A stretch of DNA of 12,624 nucleotides from Pseudomonadota bacterium (GTDB lineage: Bacteria > Myxococcota > UBA9042 > PHBI01), in NCBI GenBank assembly GCA_005772945.1, contig SXIE01000461.1:1-12624 (forward strand). The letters are read 5' to 3'. Positions within the stretch are counted from its first letter, which is position 1. Each line of letters opens with the position of its first letter. The notes under the pieces are model-generated. The model saw only the letters and a program-made list of their open reading frames with translations, searched no databases and was not told the origin of the DNA. Position numbers and translations under genes: made by a program. Positions 6,871 to 12,624 of this stretch are shown here, in pieces.

Positions 6871-7965
6871 TCAGGGATCTGCGACCACGCGCCAGGCGAT
6901 GCCCTCGCCGGCCCGATGCGGCACGACCGTGCTCGCGCCGAGCGGGTAGCTCGCGGGCACCGTCCACGGCTCGCGCACCAGCGTCACCGTTCCGGAATTC
7001 CTTGGTACACCAAAGAAATCCGCACCGCGCCGATGCACGAACGCCTCGAGCTCACCGAGCGCTCCGGCCGCCTCGAACGCCTCCGCACACAGCGCCAACA
7101 CCGCCGGCCCCGTGTACACGCCGGCCGCGCAGCAGGCGGCCTCCTTGGCCTCGCGCGGGTGCGGCGCCGAGTCCGAGCCGAGAAAGAAGCGCGCGCCGTC
7201 AACGCCGCCCGCCCCCGTGGCCGCCCCCGTAGCCGCCCCCGTGGCCGCCCGCACGAGCGCCTCGCGATCGGCGCGCGTCTTGGGCACCGGCAGGCAGTAC
7301 GCGTGCGGCCGCAGCCCGCCGCGGAACATCGCGTTCCGATCGTCCATCAGATGATGCGGGGTCACCGTGGCCGCCACGTTCGGACCGGCCGCCGCGACGA
7401 ACGCCACGCCGGCCGCGGTCGTCACGTGCTCGAGGACGATGCGCAGCCCCGGATTTTCCGCCACGAGCGGCGCCAGCATGCGCTCGACGAACACCGCCTC
7501 GCGGTCGAAGACGTCGACCTCGGGATCGGTCACCTCGCCGTGAAGCTGCAGGACCAGCCCCACCTCGGCCATCGCCGCGAACACCGGCTCGAGCGCGCGA
7601 ACATCGGTCACACCCGCATCGCTGTGGGTCGTGGCGCCGGCCGGATACAGCTTGGCGGCGAGAAGCCCGGCCGCCTTGGCCCGGTGGATCTCCGCCGCCT
7701 CCGTGCGATCGGTGAGATAGAGCGACACCAGCGGCGTGAAACCCGACCCGATCGCGGTCGGCACCGCCGCCTGAATCCGCGCCGCATACGCCAGCGCCTC
7801 GGCCGTCGTCCGCGCGGGCGGCTTCAGGTTCGGCATCGCCACGGCGCGCCCGAAGACGCGCGCGATCGGCGGCACCGTATCAGCCAGCGCCGCGCCGTCG
7901 CGGAAGTGGACATGCCAGTCGTCGGGACGGCCGAGGACGAGCCGCGGAAGCGTGTCCGTCACCAT
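6871..7965 (-). CDS. pyrC: Dihydroorotase (PyrC, E. coli-type)
   Basis: A 364-residue zinc amidohydrolase converting carbamoyl-aspartate to dihydroorotate in pyrimidine synthesis, cytosolic. Metal ligands are all present: H18 and H20 in DWHVHFRDG, the carboxylated Lys K105 in AKLYPAGATTHS, H142 in LQLHGE, H180 in LEHVTT and D265 in GSDSAPH. MPNLKPP with N46 is the substrate-binding stretch. It is slightly longer than the ~348 residues of E. coli PyrC, largely through a three-unit ATGA repeat (~241-252) in the loop before the GSDSAPH strand. ATG 7965 has AAGGGGG about eight bases upstream. The 68-bp gap after the kinase stop contains two GATGTGA copies (minus strand; 7979-7985 and 7987-7993) of unknown meaning. 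It is a housekeeping gene and probably not functionally tied to the operon that follows. Confidence 0.95.
   Translation of the reverse strand: MVTDTLPRLVLGRPDDWHVHFRDGAALADTVPPIARVFGRAVAMPNLKPPARTTAEALAYAARIQAAVPTAIGSGFTPLVSLYLTDRTEAAEIHRAKAAGLLAAKLYPAGATTHSDAGVTDVRALEPVFAAMAEVGLVLQLHGEVTDPEVDVFDREAVFVERMLAPLVAENPGLRIVLEHVTTAAGVAFVAAAGPNVAATVTPHHLMDDRNAMFRGGLRPHAYCLPVPKTRADREALVRAATGAATGAATGAGGVDGARFFLGSDSAPHPREAKEAACCAAGVYTGPAVLALCAEAFEAAGALGELEAFVHRRGADFFGVPRNSGTVTLVREPWTVPASYPLGASTVVPHRAGEGIAWRVVADP
7211..7246. repeat. Three 12-bp tandem repeats in the pyrC loop
   Basis: The unit GCCCCCGTGGCC (7211-7222) recurs at 7223-7234 with one change (GCCCCCGTAGCC) and perfectly at 7235-7246. On the minus strand it encodes an Ala-Thr-Gly-Ala repeat within dihydroorotase. 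The in-frame expansion lies in a surface loop just ahead of the metal-binding Asp strand, so copy number may vary without loss of function. Confidence 0.9.
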
Positions 7966-8033
7966 CCGTGAACCCCCTTCACATCGTCACATCTCTCGCG
8001 AAGAGCGCGAAGCGCTTGCCCGCGAAGGAATTG

Positions 8034-10361
8034 TCACTTGCCGGAGGCCTTCAGCAGCGCGTCCGGCTTCCCGATGACCGCATACAGCCAGCCGGTCGCC
8101 TGGAGCCGCGCCCAGATCGCGAGCTGCCCGCTCGGCAGCTCGAGCCGTCCGCTCGGCGACTTCGCCGCGGCCGCCAGGAGCGCCTTGCCGTCCTCGCCGA
8201 GCACCTTCGCGTCGGCCGCACTCGGGTTGTCGTAGTCCTTGGCGTTGCGCGCCGCCTCCTTCAGGCTCGAGCGCACGATGACCAGGCCGCCCTCGTCGAT
8301 GAGAAACGCCTCGCCCGACGACGCGAGCTGCTCGATGTCGAGCAGCGCATCGATGAAGAACGGGAACGTCAGGTCGACCGCGGCGACCCCGAGCCGCACG
8401 CCGGTGTGGGGGTCGCGGACGGCCTGGGATGCGGTCATCAGGAGGCCGAGCCCGCTCTCGTCGACGCCCGCCGAGGTCCAGCGAGCGGCCGAGCCGTCCA
8501 TGGCCGGCCGGTACCAGTCGGTCTTGCGCGGGTCGTAGGTCTCGCCTTCCGTCTCGGCTTCGTAGACCCACAGGCCCGGATAGCCCGAGACGATCCCGGC
8601 CTCGGTCCCGAGGTACACCCAGACGAGCGGGCAACCTTTGTCGAGGACCAGCGCCCGTTGCTCGTCGCGCGAGGCGGTCACGGCCTCCTCGCCCTTCGAG
8701 CGGAGCTGAACGCGGCGCATGATCTCGGTGAGCTTCGAGAGCCGCCTGAGATCCGCCGAAGCCGCCTCGCGCGTGAGGGGCGGCGTCAGAGCGAAGTCGA
8801 CGTAATCGAAGCTGATTTTCTGACCGCCGTAGACCTTGGCCTCGCGCAGATCCGCCGGCGCCGTGTCGGGCTTGGCCACATCGTCCGGCAAGAACACGCG
8901 CGGACTGTCGGCCGGCACCTCAGCGGTCAACGCCAGCGCGGCCGCGTCCGCGAACCCCTGCAAAAGAGCCTCGTAGCGGAACAGGCTCGCGTCCATCTTG
9001 TGGGCCTGCTCGCTCACGACGTTGCCGAGCTCGATGAGCTGCCCCTCGCGCTTACGCGCCGCCTGCCGCTGCTCCTCCTCGCGTTGCCGCGCGACCTCGC
9101 GTTCCTCTTCGAGCGCCACCGCCCCGCGCCATTGGATGAACGCCGCCACGACGAAGACGAGCATGACGAGCCCGAAACCGAACCCCAGCGCGAGCCCGCG
9201 GTTGCGCCCGATCCAACGCTGCACGCGCTGCACGAAGTTGTCGGGGCGCGCGAGCACGGACTCGTCGCGCAAGAAGCGCCGGAGGTCATCGGCGAAGTCG
9301 CCGACCGACCCGTAGCGCGCATCGGGATCGCGCGCGGTCGCCTTCTCGATGACCGCCCGCAGCTCGCGCGCGATCTTCTCTTTTGCATTGAAATGCACGA
9401 GTGGCGCGCGCTGCCCGGCGGCCGCCTTGACGACCGTCTCGAAGCTGGACTCGGCCGTGATCGCGCGCCGCAGCGTCACGAGCTCGAACAGCATGAGCCC
9501 GAGCGAGTACTGATCGCTGGTCCCATCCAAGGTCTCGGTCTCGCCCGACGCCTGCTCGGGCGACATATAGCTCGGCGTCCCGACCAGCGCCCCGGTGCGC
9601 GGCTTCTCGACCTTCTCGCCCGAGGTCACGCGCTCGCGCTTGCCGATCGGCCGCGCGATGCCCCAGTCCATCACGAGCACTTCGCCGTACTGCCCGACCA
9701 TGACGTTGTCGGGCTTGAGATCGCGATGGATGACGCCGCGCTTGTGCGCGTAGTCGATCGCGTTCATCACCGGCAAGAGCGTCTCGATGCGCGCCTTGAG
9801 CGAGTGCTCTTCGTCGGGCGGGTGGCCCTTCTCGTAGGCCTCGCGCGCCTCGTCCATGAAGTCCTTGAGCGTCTTGCCGCGCACGAACTTCATGGCGTAG
9901 GAGAGCCGCCCCTCGGCATCGCGCTCGACGCCGTAGATCGGGACGATGCTCGGGTGGTCGAGCTGCGCCGTGATCTGCGCCTCGACGAAGAAGCGCGTCG
10001 CGAAGGCCGGCTTGTGGATGAGCTTGGGATCGAGCCGCTTGACCGCGACCGTGCGCCCGAGATCGGGGTCGCGCGCGATAAAGACCTCGCCCATCGCGCC
10101 CTTGCCGAGCAGCGCCACGAGCGTGTGGCGCTGGGTCAGACGCTCGAGCGGGACCTCCGGGTCGGGCGGCGGCGAGAGCGCGATCTCGTGCTCGGTCAGG
10201 ATGTCGCGCAGTGTCTCGATCGACACGAGCCCTTGCTCGTGCAGATGCATGACGAACGCCTCGACGTCGTCCCCATGTTGCGCGGCAAAGCGCTTGAAGA
10301 GCGCTTCGATGTCGCGATGGCGCTCGGGGGGGAAGAAGTCCTGGAGTTGTCGGAGCTTCAC
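8034..10361 (-). CDS. Transmembrane Ser/Thr protein kinase with periplasmic Cache-like sensor
   Basis: A 775-residue receptor-type kinase. Residues 1-75 are a helical N-terminal segment. The kinase domain (~79-365) has the Gly loop LGKGAMGEV (G86, G88, G91), K108 in AVK, E127, the catalytic HRDLKPDN (D214, N219), metal-binding DWG in place of DFG (232-234), and YMSPEQ as the APE-like motif. A single membrane span lies at ~390-411, followed by a charged coiled coil (~417-440). The C-terminal region (~450-775) contains YPGLWVYEAETEGETYDPRKTDWY and VRLGVAAVDLTFPFF, typical of extracellular Cache sensor domains. The kinase would be cytoplasmic and the sensor periplasmic. The GTG start at 10361 lies 4 bases after the TerB-like stop, with a weak ribosome site, suggesting coupling. 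All kinase catalytic residues are intact, so it should be active. The ligand is unknown. Confidence 0.9.
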   Translation of the reverse strand: MKLRQLQDFFPPERHRDIEALFKRFAAQHGDDVEAFVMHLHEQGLVSIETLRDILTEHEIALSPPPDPEVPLERLTQRHTLVALLGKGAMGEVFIARDPDLGRTVAVKRLDPKLIHKPAFATRFFVEAQITAQLDHPSIVPIYGVERDAEGRLSYAMKFVRGKTLKDFMDEAREAYEKGHPPDEEHSLKARIETLLPVMNAIDYAHKRGVIHRDLKPDNVMVGQYGEVLVMDWGIARPIGKRERVTSGEKVEKPRTGALVGTPSYMSPEQASGETETLDGTSDQYSLGLMLFELVTLRRAITAESSFETVVKAAAGQRAPLVHFNAKEKIARELRAVIEKATARDPDARYGSVGDFADDLRRFLRDESVLARPDNFVQRVQRWIGRNRGLALGFGFGLVMLVFVVAAFIQWRGAVALEEEREVARQREEEQRQAARKREGQLIELGNVVSEQAHKMDASLFRYEALLQGFADAAALALTAEVPADSPRVFLPDDVAKPDTAPADLREAKVYGGQKISFDYVDFALTPPLTREAASADLRRLSKLTEIMRRVQLRSKGEEAVTASRDEQRALVLDKGCPLVWVYLGTEAGIVSGYPGLWVYEAETEGETYDPRKTDWYRPAMDGSAARWTSAGVDESGLGLLMTASQAVRDPHTGVRLGVAAVDLTFPFFIDALLDIEQLASSGEAFLIDEGGLVIVRSSLKEAARNAKDYDNPSAADAKVLGEDGKALLAAAAKSPSGRLELPSGQLAIWARLQATGWLYAVIGKPDALLKASGK

Positions 10362-10365
10362 GGGC

Positions 10366-10689
10366 TCAGCTTACCAGCTCGCGCAGGACGCGGATGGTCT
10401 CCGACTCGGCCTCGTCGATGCGACCGTCGGCGGTCACGACCTCGAGGAACGCGTCGAAGAAGACCTTCTTGTGTTCGCGCGGGATCTCGAAAGGATCGAA
10501 GTCGGGCGGCATCTTGGTCAGCCACTTCTTCACATCAGCGAGGTCCTTGCCCTGCATGCCCATCTGGTTCGCGAGATCGAGGATGACCTCGCGCTCCTCG
10601 GGGCGCACCTCGAGGTCGGTCCAGGCCGCGACACACGCCATCTGGAGGAGCTTCTTCCGAAGTGGAGGACTCATGTCGGCGATGCCCAT
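10366..10689 (-). CDS. TerB-like small acidic protein
   Basis: A 107-residue all-helical protein. The pattern CVAAWTDLEVRPEEREVILDL near the N-terminus and FLEVVTADGRIDEAESETI near the C-terminus is the paired Asp/Glu-bearing helix layout of TerB/DjlA-type domains. ATG 10689 has AAGGAG six bases upstream, the strongest ribosome site in the window; the frame is open for 106 more codons upstream, but that extension is low-complexity read-through and is not used. It is followed after 4 bases by the membrane Ser/Thr kinase, so the two are very likely one operon and the protein may bind or be phosphorylated by the kinase (inference). No other tellurite-resistance genes are nearby, so tellurite resistance is not implied. 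Confidence 0.8.
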   Translation of the reverse strand: MGIADMSPPLRKKLLQMACVAAWTDLEVRPEEREVILDLANQMGMQGKDLADVKKWLTKMPPDFDPFEIPREHKKVFFDAFLEVVTADGRIDEAESETIRVLRELVS

Positions 10690-10947
10690 CGGGTCTCCTT
10701 GTTCGCCAAGCGCGCGAGGCTCTTGGCCGCAGGTTCTTTCGGTGGGCGACCCTAGCACGCACCCCGCGGATGCGTCGATCCGTTCGCACCCTGCCGCCCC
10801 GAGGGCCCGAGCGACCGCTCGGGATGCGGCCGCGCGAGCATTCGCGGCGTCGGCGTGAGGCGAGGTGATCCTTCCCTTGCCTTCCGAGGACTCGGTCCGA
10901 TAATGCGCGGCGCTCCACCTCCGCCCCGCATTCGAAGAGGACGACCC
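10690..10947. promoter_or_regulatory. Divergent control region with promoter and palindrome
   Basis: This 258-bp gap separates the TerB-like/kinase operon (minus) from the fatty acid hydroxylase (plus). For the hydroxylase, TTGCCT (10877-10882), 16 bp, and GATAAT (10899-10904) form a good sigma70-like promoter, and GAAGAGGA (10934-10941) is its ribosome site. On the minus strand TGCTAGGGT (-10 box at 10749-10754) is a possible extended -10 for the operon. A perfect inverted repeat CCCGAGCG-AC-CGCTCGGG lies at 10806-10823, between the two promoters; it could be an operator shared by both genes or a stable hairpin. Confidence 0.5.
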
Positions 10948-11616
10948 ATGACGCAGGCCACAGCCAACCCGGGACCCGGCAAGCGCGTCGGCGATTACGA
11001 GATCCACCTGCGCGGCAGTGGCACGCAGTTCAAGAACCCGGTCCTCGAGCGGTTCTCACACTGCCATGGCCTCGTGCCGCTGTTCCTCTATGCGCCGGTG
11101 GTCGCGCTGTGCTTCGTGATGATGGCGACCGACACAACGATCGCCGCGGCCACGGCGGTCGCGCTGACCGGGGCGGGCATCGTCTTCTGGACGTTCTTCG
11201 AGTACTGGATGCATCGCGAGTTCTTCCATTGGAAGCGCTACCCGAAGATGCACCACTTCATCCACGGCATTCACCACGTGTACCCCAATGACAAGGGCCG
11301 CATGGTGATGCCGCCGGGTGCGAGCCTCGCGGTGGCGATCCCGATGTGGTTCCTGGTCCTCGGGATCTTCGGCTACGAGAACGCGCTGCCGTTCTACGCC
11401 GGCTTCGTCATCGGCTACGTCTGGTACGACGAGACGCACTTCTGGACGCACGTCGGCAAGGCGCGCAGCCGCTGGGGCAAGTTCCTCAAGAAGCATCACA
11501 TGATGCACCACTTCCACTCGCACGCCCTGCGCTACGGCGTGTCGACCCCGATCTGGGACAAGGTGTTCGGCACCATGCCCAAGGTGGATCCGAAGGACGA
11601 GCGGACGAGCCTCTGA
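10948..11616 (+). CDS. Fatty acid 2-hydroxylase-like di-iron membrane enzyme
   Basis: A 222-residue member of the fatty acid hydroxylase/sterol desaturase superfamily. The His clusters that bind two irons are complete: HREFFH (89-94), HHFIHGIHH (102-110), HFWTH (164-168) and HHMMHHFH (183-190). The order and the flanking text (MPPGASL after the second cluster, GYVWYDETH, YGVSTPIWDKVFGT at the end) closely follow eukaryotic FA2H/Scs7, so 2-hydroxylation of a fatty acid or ceramide acyl chain is the best guess. Hydrophobic spans lie near 41-60, 63-83, 128-145 and 147-163. The cytochrome b5 domain of the eukaryotic enzyme is absent, so electrons must come from another protein. ATG 10948 is chosen because GAAGAGGA lies about six bases upstream and family similarity begins soon after; the 31 upstream in-frame codons are Arg/Pro-rich filler. 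Confidence 0.88.
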   Translation: MTQATANPGPGKRVGDYEIHLRGSGTQFKNPVLERFSHCHGLVPLFLYAPVVALCFVMMATDTTIAAATAVALTGAGIVFWTFFEYWMHREFFHWKRYPKMHHFIHGIHHVYPNDKGRMVMPPGASLAVAIPMWFLVLGIFGYENALPFYAGFVIGYVWYDETHFWTHVGKARSRWGKFLKKHHMMHHFHSHALRYGVSTPIWDKVFGTMPKVDPKDERTSL

Positions 11617-11664
11617 CGTCGGCCGGCTTTCGGCCGCGGTCGCGCGCCATGCTTGGGCCGCGCG
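11617..11664. terminator. Paired hairpins between convergent genes
   Basis: CGGCCG (11620-11625) and CGGCCG (11631-11636) flank a 5-base loop just after the hydroxylase stop. Nearer the opposing stop, CGCGCGCC (about 11641-11648) can pair with GGCCGCGCG (about 11656-11664) with one bulge. Neither is followed by a clear T-run on its own outgoing strand, so terminator function is inferred from position and pairing. Confidence 0.4.
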
Positions 11665-12579
11665 CTATTTTCCGCCACCGCCACCGCCACCGCCCGACTG
11701 CGCGCCATCGCCGTCGTAGGGTTGGTAGCCGTTGCACCAATCGGTGATCGTGCCGTTGGCCGATTCCCCGGGGCCGTACTGGAAGCAGAACGTCGTGAGG
11801 CCGCCGATCTGACCGGGGTAGCGGTACACCGGTTGAACGTAGCTGCCGGGCACGCCGACCGGGTTCTGGCCGCACACGACCTGACCGTTGGGGCCCGATT
11901 GGGAGAGCGGCACAGCGTAGTGGATGAAAGGATAGACCGTGTCGGACGGGGGCTGGCCGTTCGTGAAGCTGGTCCCATCGGAGGCCGAGGCGTCGAAGTA
12001 GGCGACGCAGTTCGTGACGGCGGGGTCGAACCCGATGGCGATGTTGAAGTAGCGCTTGTTGCAGGAGACGCCGGCGCAATCGAGCTGCTCGTCGCCCCAG
12101 TAGGTGGCGTATTGATAGACGGTGTCGTTGCCGTCCGGATCCGGCGCGTACTGGTTGCCCTTGGAGCCGTCGAGCGGCAGGATCGTCGCGACGGTCGTCA
12201 GCGGCGGGATGGCGAGGTCGCTCGGCATCGCCAAGACGACCGGTGAATCGACGCTGACGTCGCCGATGTCGCCCCAAAGGCCGAAGAGCTCTTCCGCGCC
12301 GCTCGGCGAACCGTAGGCGGTCGAGATCCCGGCGATGATCGAGAGGGTGTCGCGCGGCGCGAACTGCGCTTCGGAGTTGACGTCGCCGAAGAGCCCGAAG
12401 CTCCCTTTGAGTTCGGCACCGAACGCGCCGGGGATGGCGGGGGCGGTGACGACGTGCGCATGCGCCGACGACGGCGTGAACGTGCTCACAGCGCCGCTCG
12501 GGATCACGGAGCGGAAACTCGACTTGCACCTGAACGTGTGATCCAAGGAGGTCTGCCGGGTCAGGAGGCCGTATGACAC
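11665..12579 (-). CDS. Hypothetical protein with poly-Gly C-terminus, N-terminus probably lost or displaced
   Basis: The frame gives up to 304 residues from GTG 12579, but it stays open to the window edge and no signal peptide or good ribosome site marks a start; GTG 12507 is another option. From about residue 45 the text looks like a real exported protein: two related motifs, FGLFGDVNS (~62-70) and FGLWGDIGD (~99-107), several Cys (for example in LDCAGVSCNKRYF) and aromatic-rich beta-like segments. It ends in nine Gly and a Lys, encoded by CCGCCA repeats at 11672-11689. No family is recognised. The transposase start on the other strand overlaps its 5' end, so an insertion may have removed the original start and signal peptide. 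The 3' two thirds are confident; the start is not. Confidence 0.6.
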   Translation of the reverse strand: MSYGLLTRQTSLDHTFRCKSSFRSVIPSGAVSTFTPSSAHAHVVTAPAIPGAFGAELKGSFGLFGDVNSEAQFAPRDTLSIIAGISTAYGSPSGAEELFGLWGDIGDVSVDSPVVLAMPSDLAIPPLTTVATILPLDGSKGNQYAPDPDGNDTVYQYATYWGDEQLDCAGVSCNKRYFNIAIGFDPAVTNCVAYFDASASDGTSFTNGQPPSDTVYPFIHYAVPLSQSGPNGQVVCGQNPVGVPGSYVQPVYRYPGQIGGLTTFCFQYGPGESANGTITDWCNGYQPYDGDGAQSGGGGGGGGK

Positions 12580-12624
12580 AAGCTCTTTCTCTCGATCTGC
12601 GTCGTCGGATCGTCGAAGTGTATG
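12490..12624 (+). mobile_element. Left end of a probable IS630-type insertion sequence
   Basis: The transposase start at 12573 implies that an element's left end lies a few tens of bases upstream, roughly 12490-12560. I cannot place the terminal inverted repeat because its partner is outside the window. IS630 elements duplicate a TA target, yet no TA dinucleotide occurs between about 12316 and 12571, so the end has either mutated or is a decayed copy. The boundary is approximate. Confidence 0.4.
12573..12624 (+). CDS. IS630-family transposase, N-terminal fragment at the window edge
   Basis: ATG 12573 opens a frame that runs off the window after 17 codons, reading MTQALSLDLRRRIVEVY. This matches the very start of IS630-type transposases, where SxDLRxRVV begins the first helix of the DNA-binding domain. 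AGGAGG at 12563-12568 lies four bases before the ATG. It overlaps the 5' end of the opposing hypothetical gene. The fragment is too short to judge whether the transposase is intact. The family call rests on this short but distinctive motif. Confidence 0.75.
   Translation, partial: MTQALSLDLRRRIVEVY

Noticed and set aside
7991..8020. Rho-independent terminator between kinase and pyrC
   Set aside because: A 5-bp AGCGC/GCGCT stem exists, but it is short and lacks a T-run on the outgoing minus strand.
7968..10586. 872-residue open frame on the plus strand
   Set aside because: It is the antisense of the kinase gene, whose motifs are unmistakable; its translation is Arg/Glu/Ala filler typical of high-GC shadow frames.
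10366..10689. Tellurite resistance determinant
   Set aside because: Only a lone TerB-like domain is present; no TerC, TerD or other ter genes are nearby, and the partner is a kinase.
10690..11007. Upstream extension of the TerB-like protein to 213 residues
   Set aside because: The extra residues are low-complexity and cross the promoter region of the divergent gene; ATG 10689 has an excellent ribosome site.

Overview
The window is high-GC DNA (strongly G/C at third codon positions) that looks like a myxobacterium or a related member of the Myxococcota. This is inferred from style: Cys-rich lipoproteins with long Asp/Thr/Glu-rich linkers, a small lipoprotein-type cytochrome c domain, a eukaryote-like Ser/Thr kinase with a periplasmic sensor, and a fatty acid 2-hydroxylase-like membrane enzyme. 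No single gene fixes the species.

Layout. Positions 1-2812 carry envelope genes: the 3' part of a cytochrome c-like protein (+), a convergent Cys-rich lipoprotein (-), and a divergent 478-residue lipoprotein of unknown function (+). Positions 2846-6788 on the minus strand hold a tight three-gene unit read from right to left: a TetR-family repressor, a glycyl radical enzyme of 851 residues with a CxE active site, and its radical SAM activase. The genes overlap (ATGA, then 10 bp), and a palindrome with 8-bp arms lies over the likely promoter. Upstream on the same strand are dihydroorotase (pyrC, 6871-7965), a transmembrane Ser/Thr kinase with a Cache-like sensor (8034-10361), and a 107-residue TerB-like protein (10366-10689) that sits 4 bases before the kinase and probably shares its transcript. 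Divergent from these is a fatty acid 2-hydroxylase-like protein (10948-11616, +). A hypothetical protein with a poly-Gly tail (11665-12579, -) follows, and the right edge carries the first 17 codons of an IS630-type transposase (12573 onward, +).

How the genes fit together. The TetR/glycyl radical enzyme/activase block is the most system-like part: repressor, catalyst and the activator that installs the glycyl radical, probably controlled by a small-molecule effector under low oxygen. The substrate cannot be read from the sequence. The activase is notable for lacking the two-cluster ferredoxin insert usual in its relatives. The TerB-like/kinase pair probably forms a second functional unit. 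The hypothetical gene on the right has no visible signal peptide, and its frame runs head-on into the transposase start, so it may have lost its 5' end to the insertion.

No tRNA, rRNA, CRISPR array or phage gene was seen. No gap longer than 300 bases lacks a gene.
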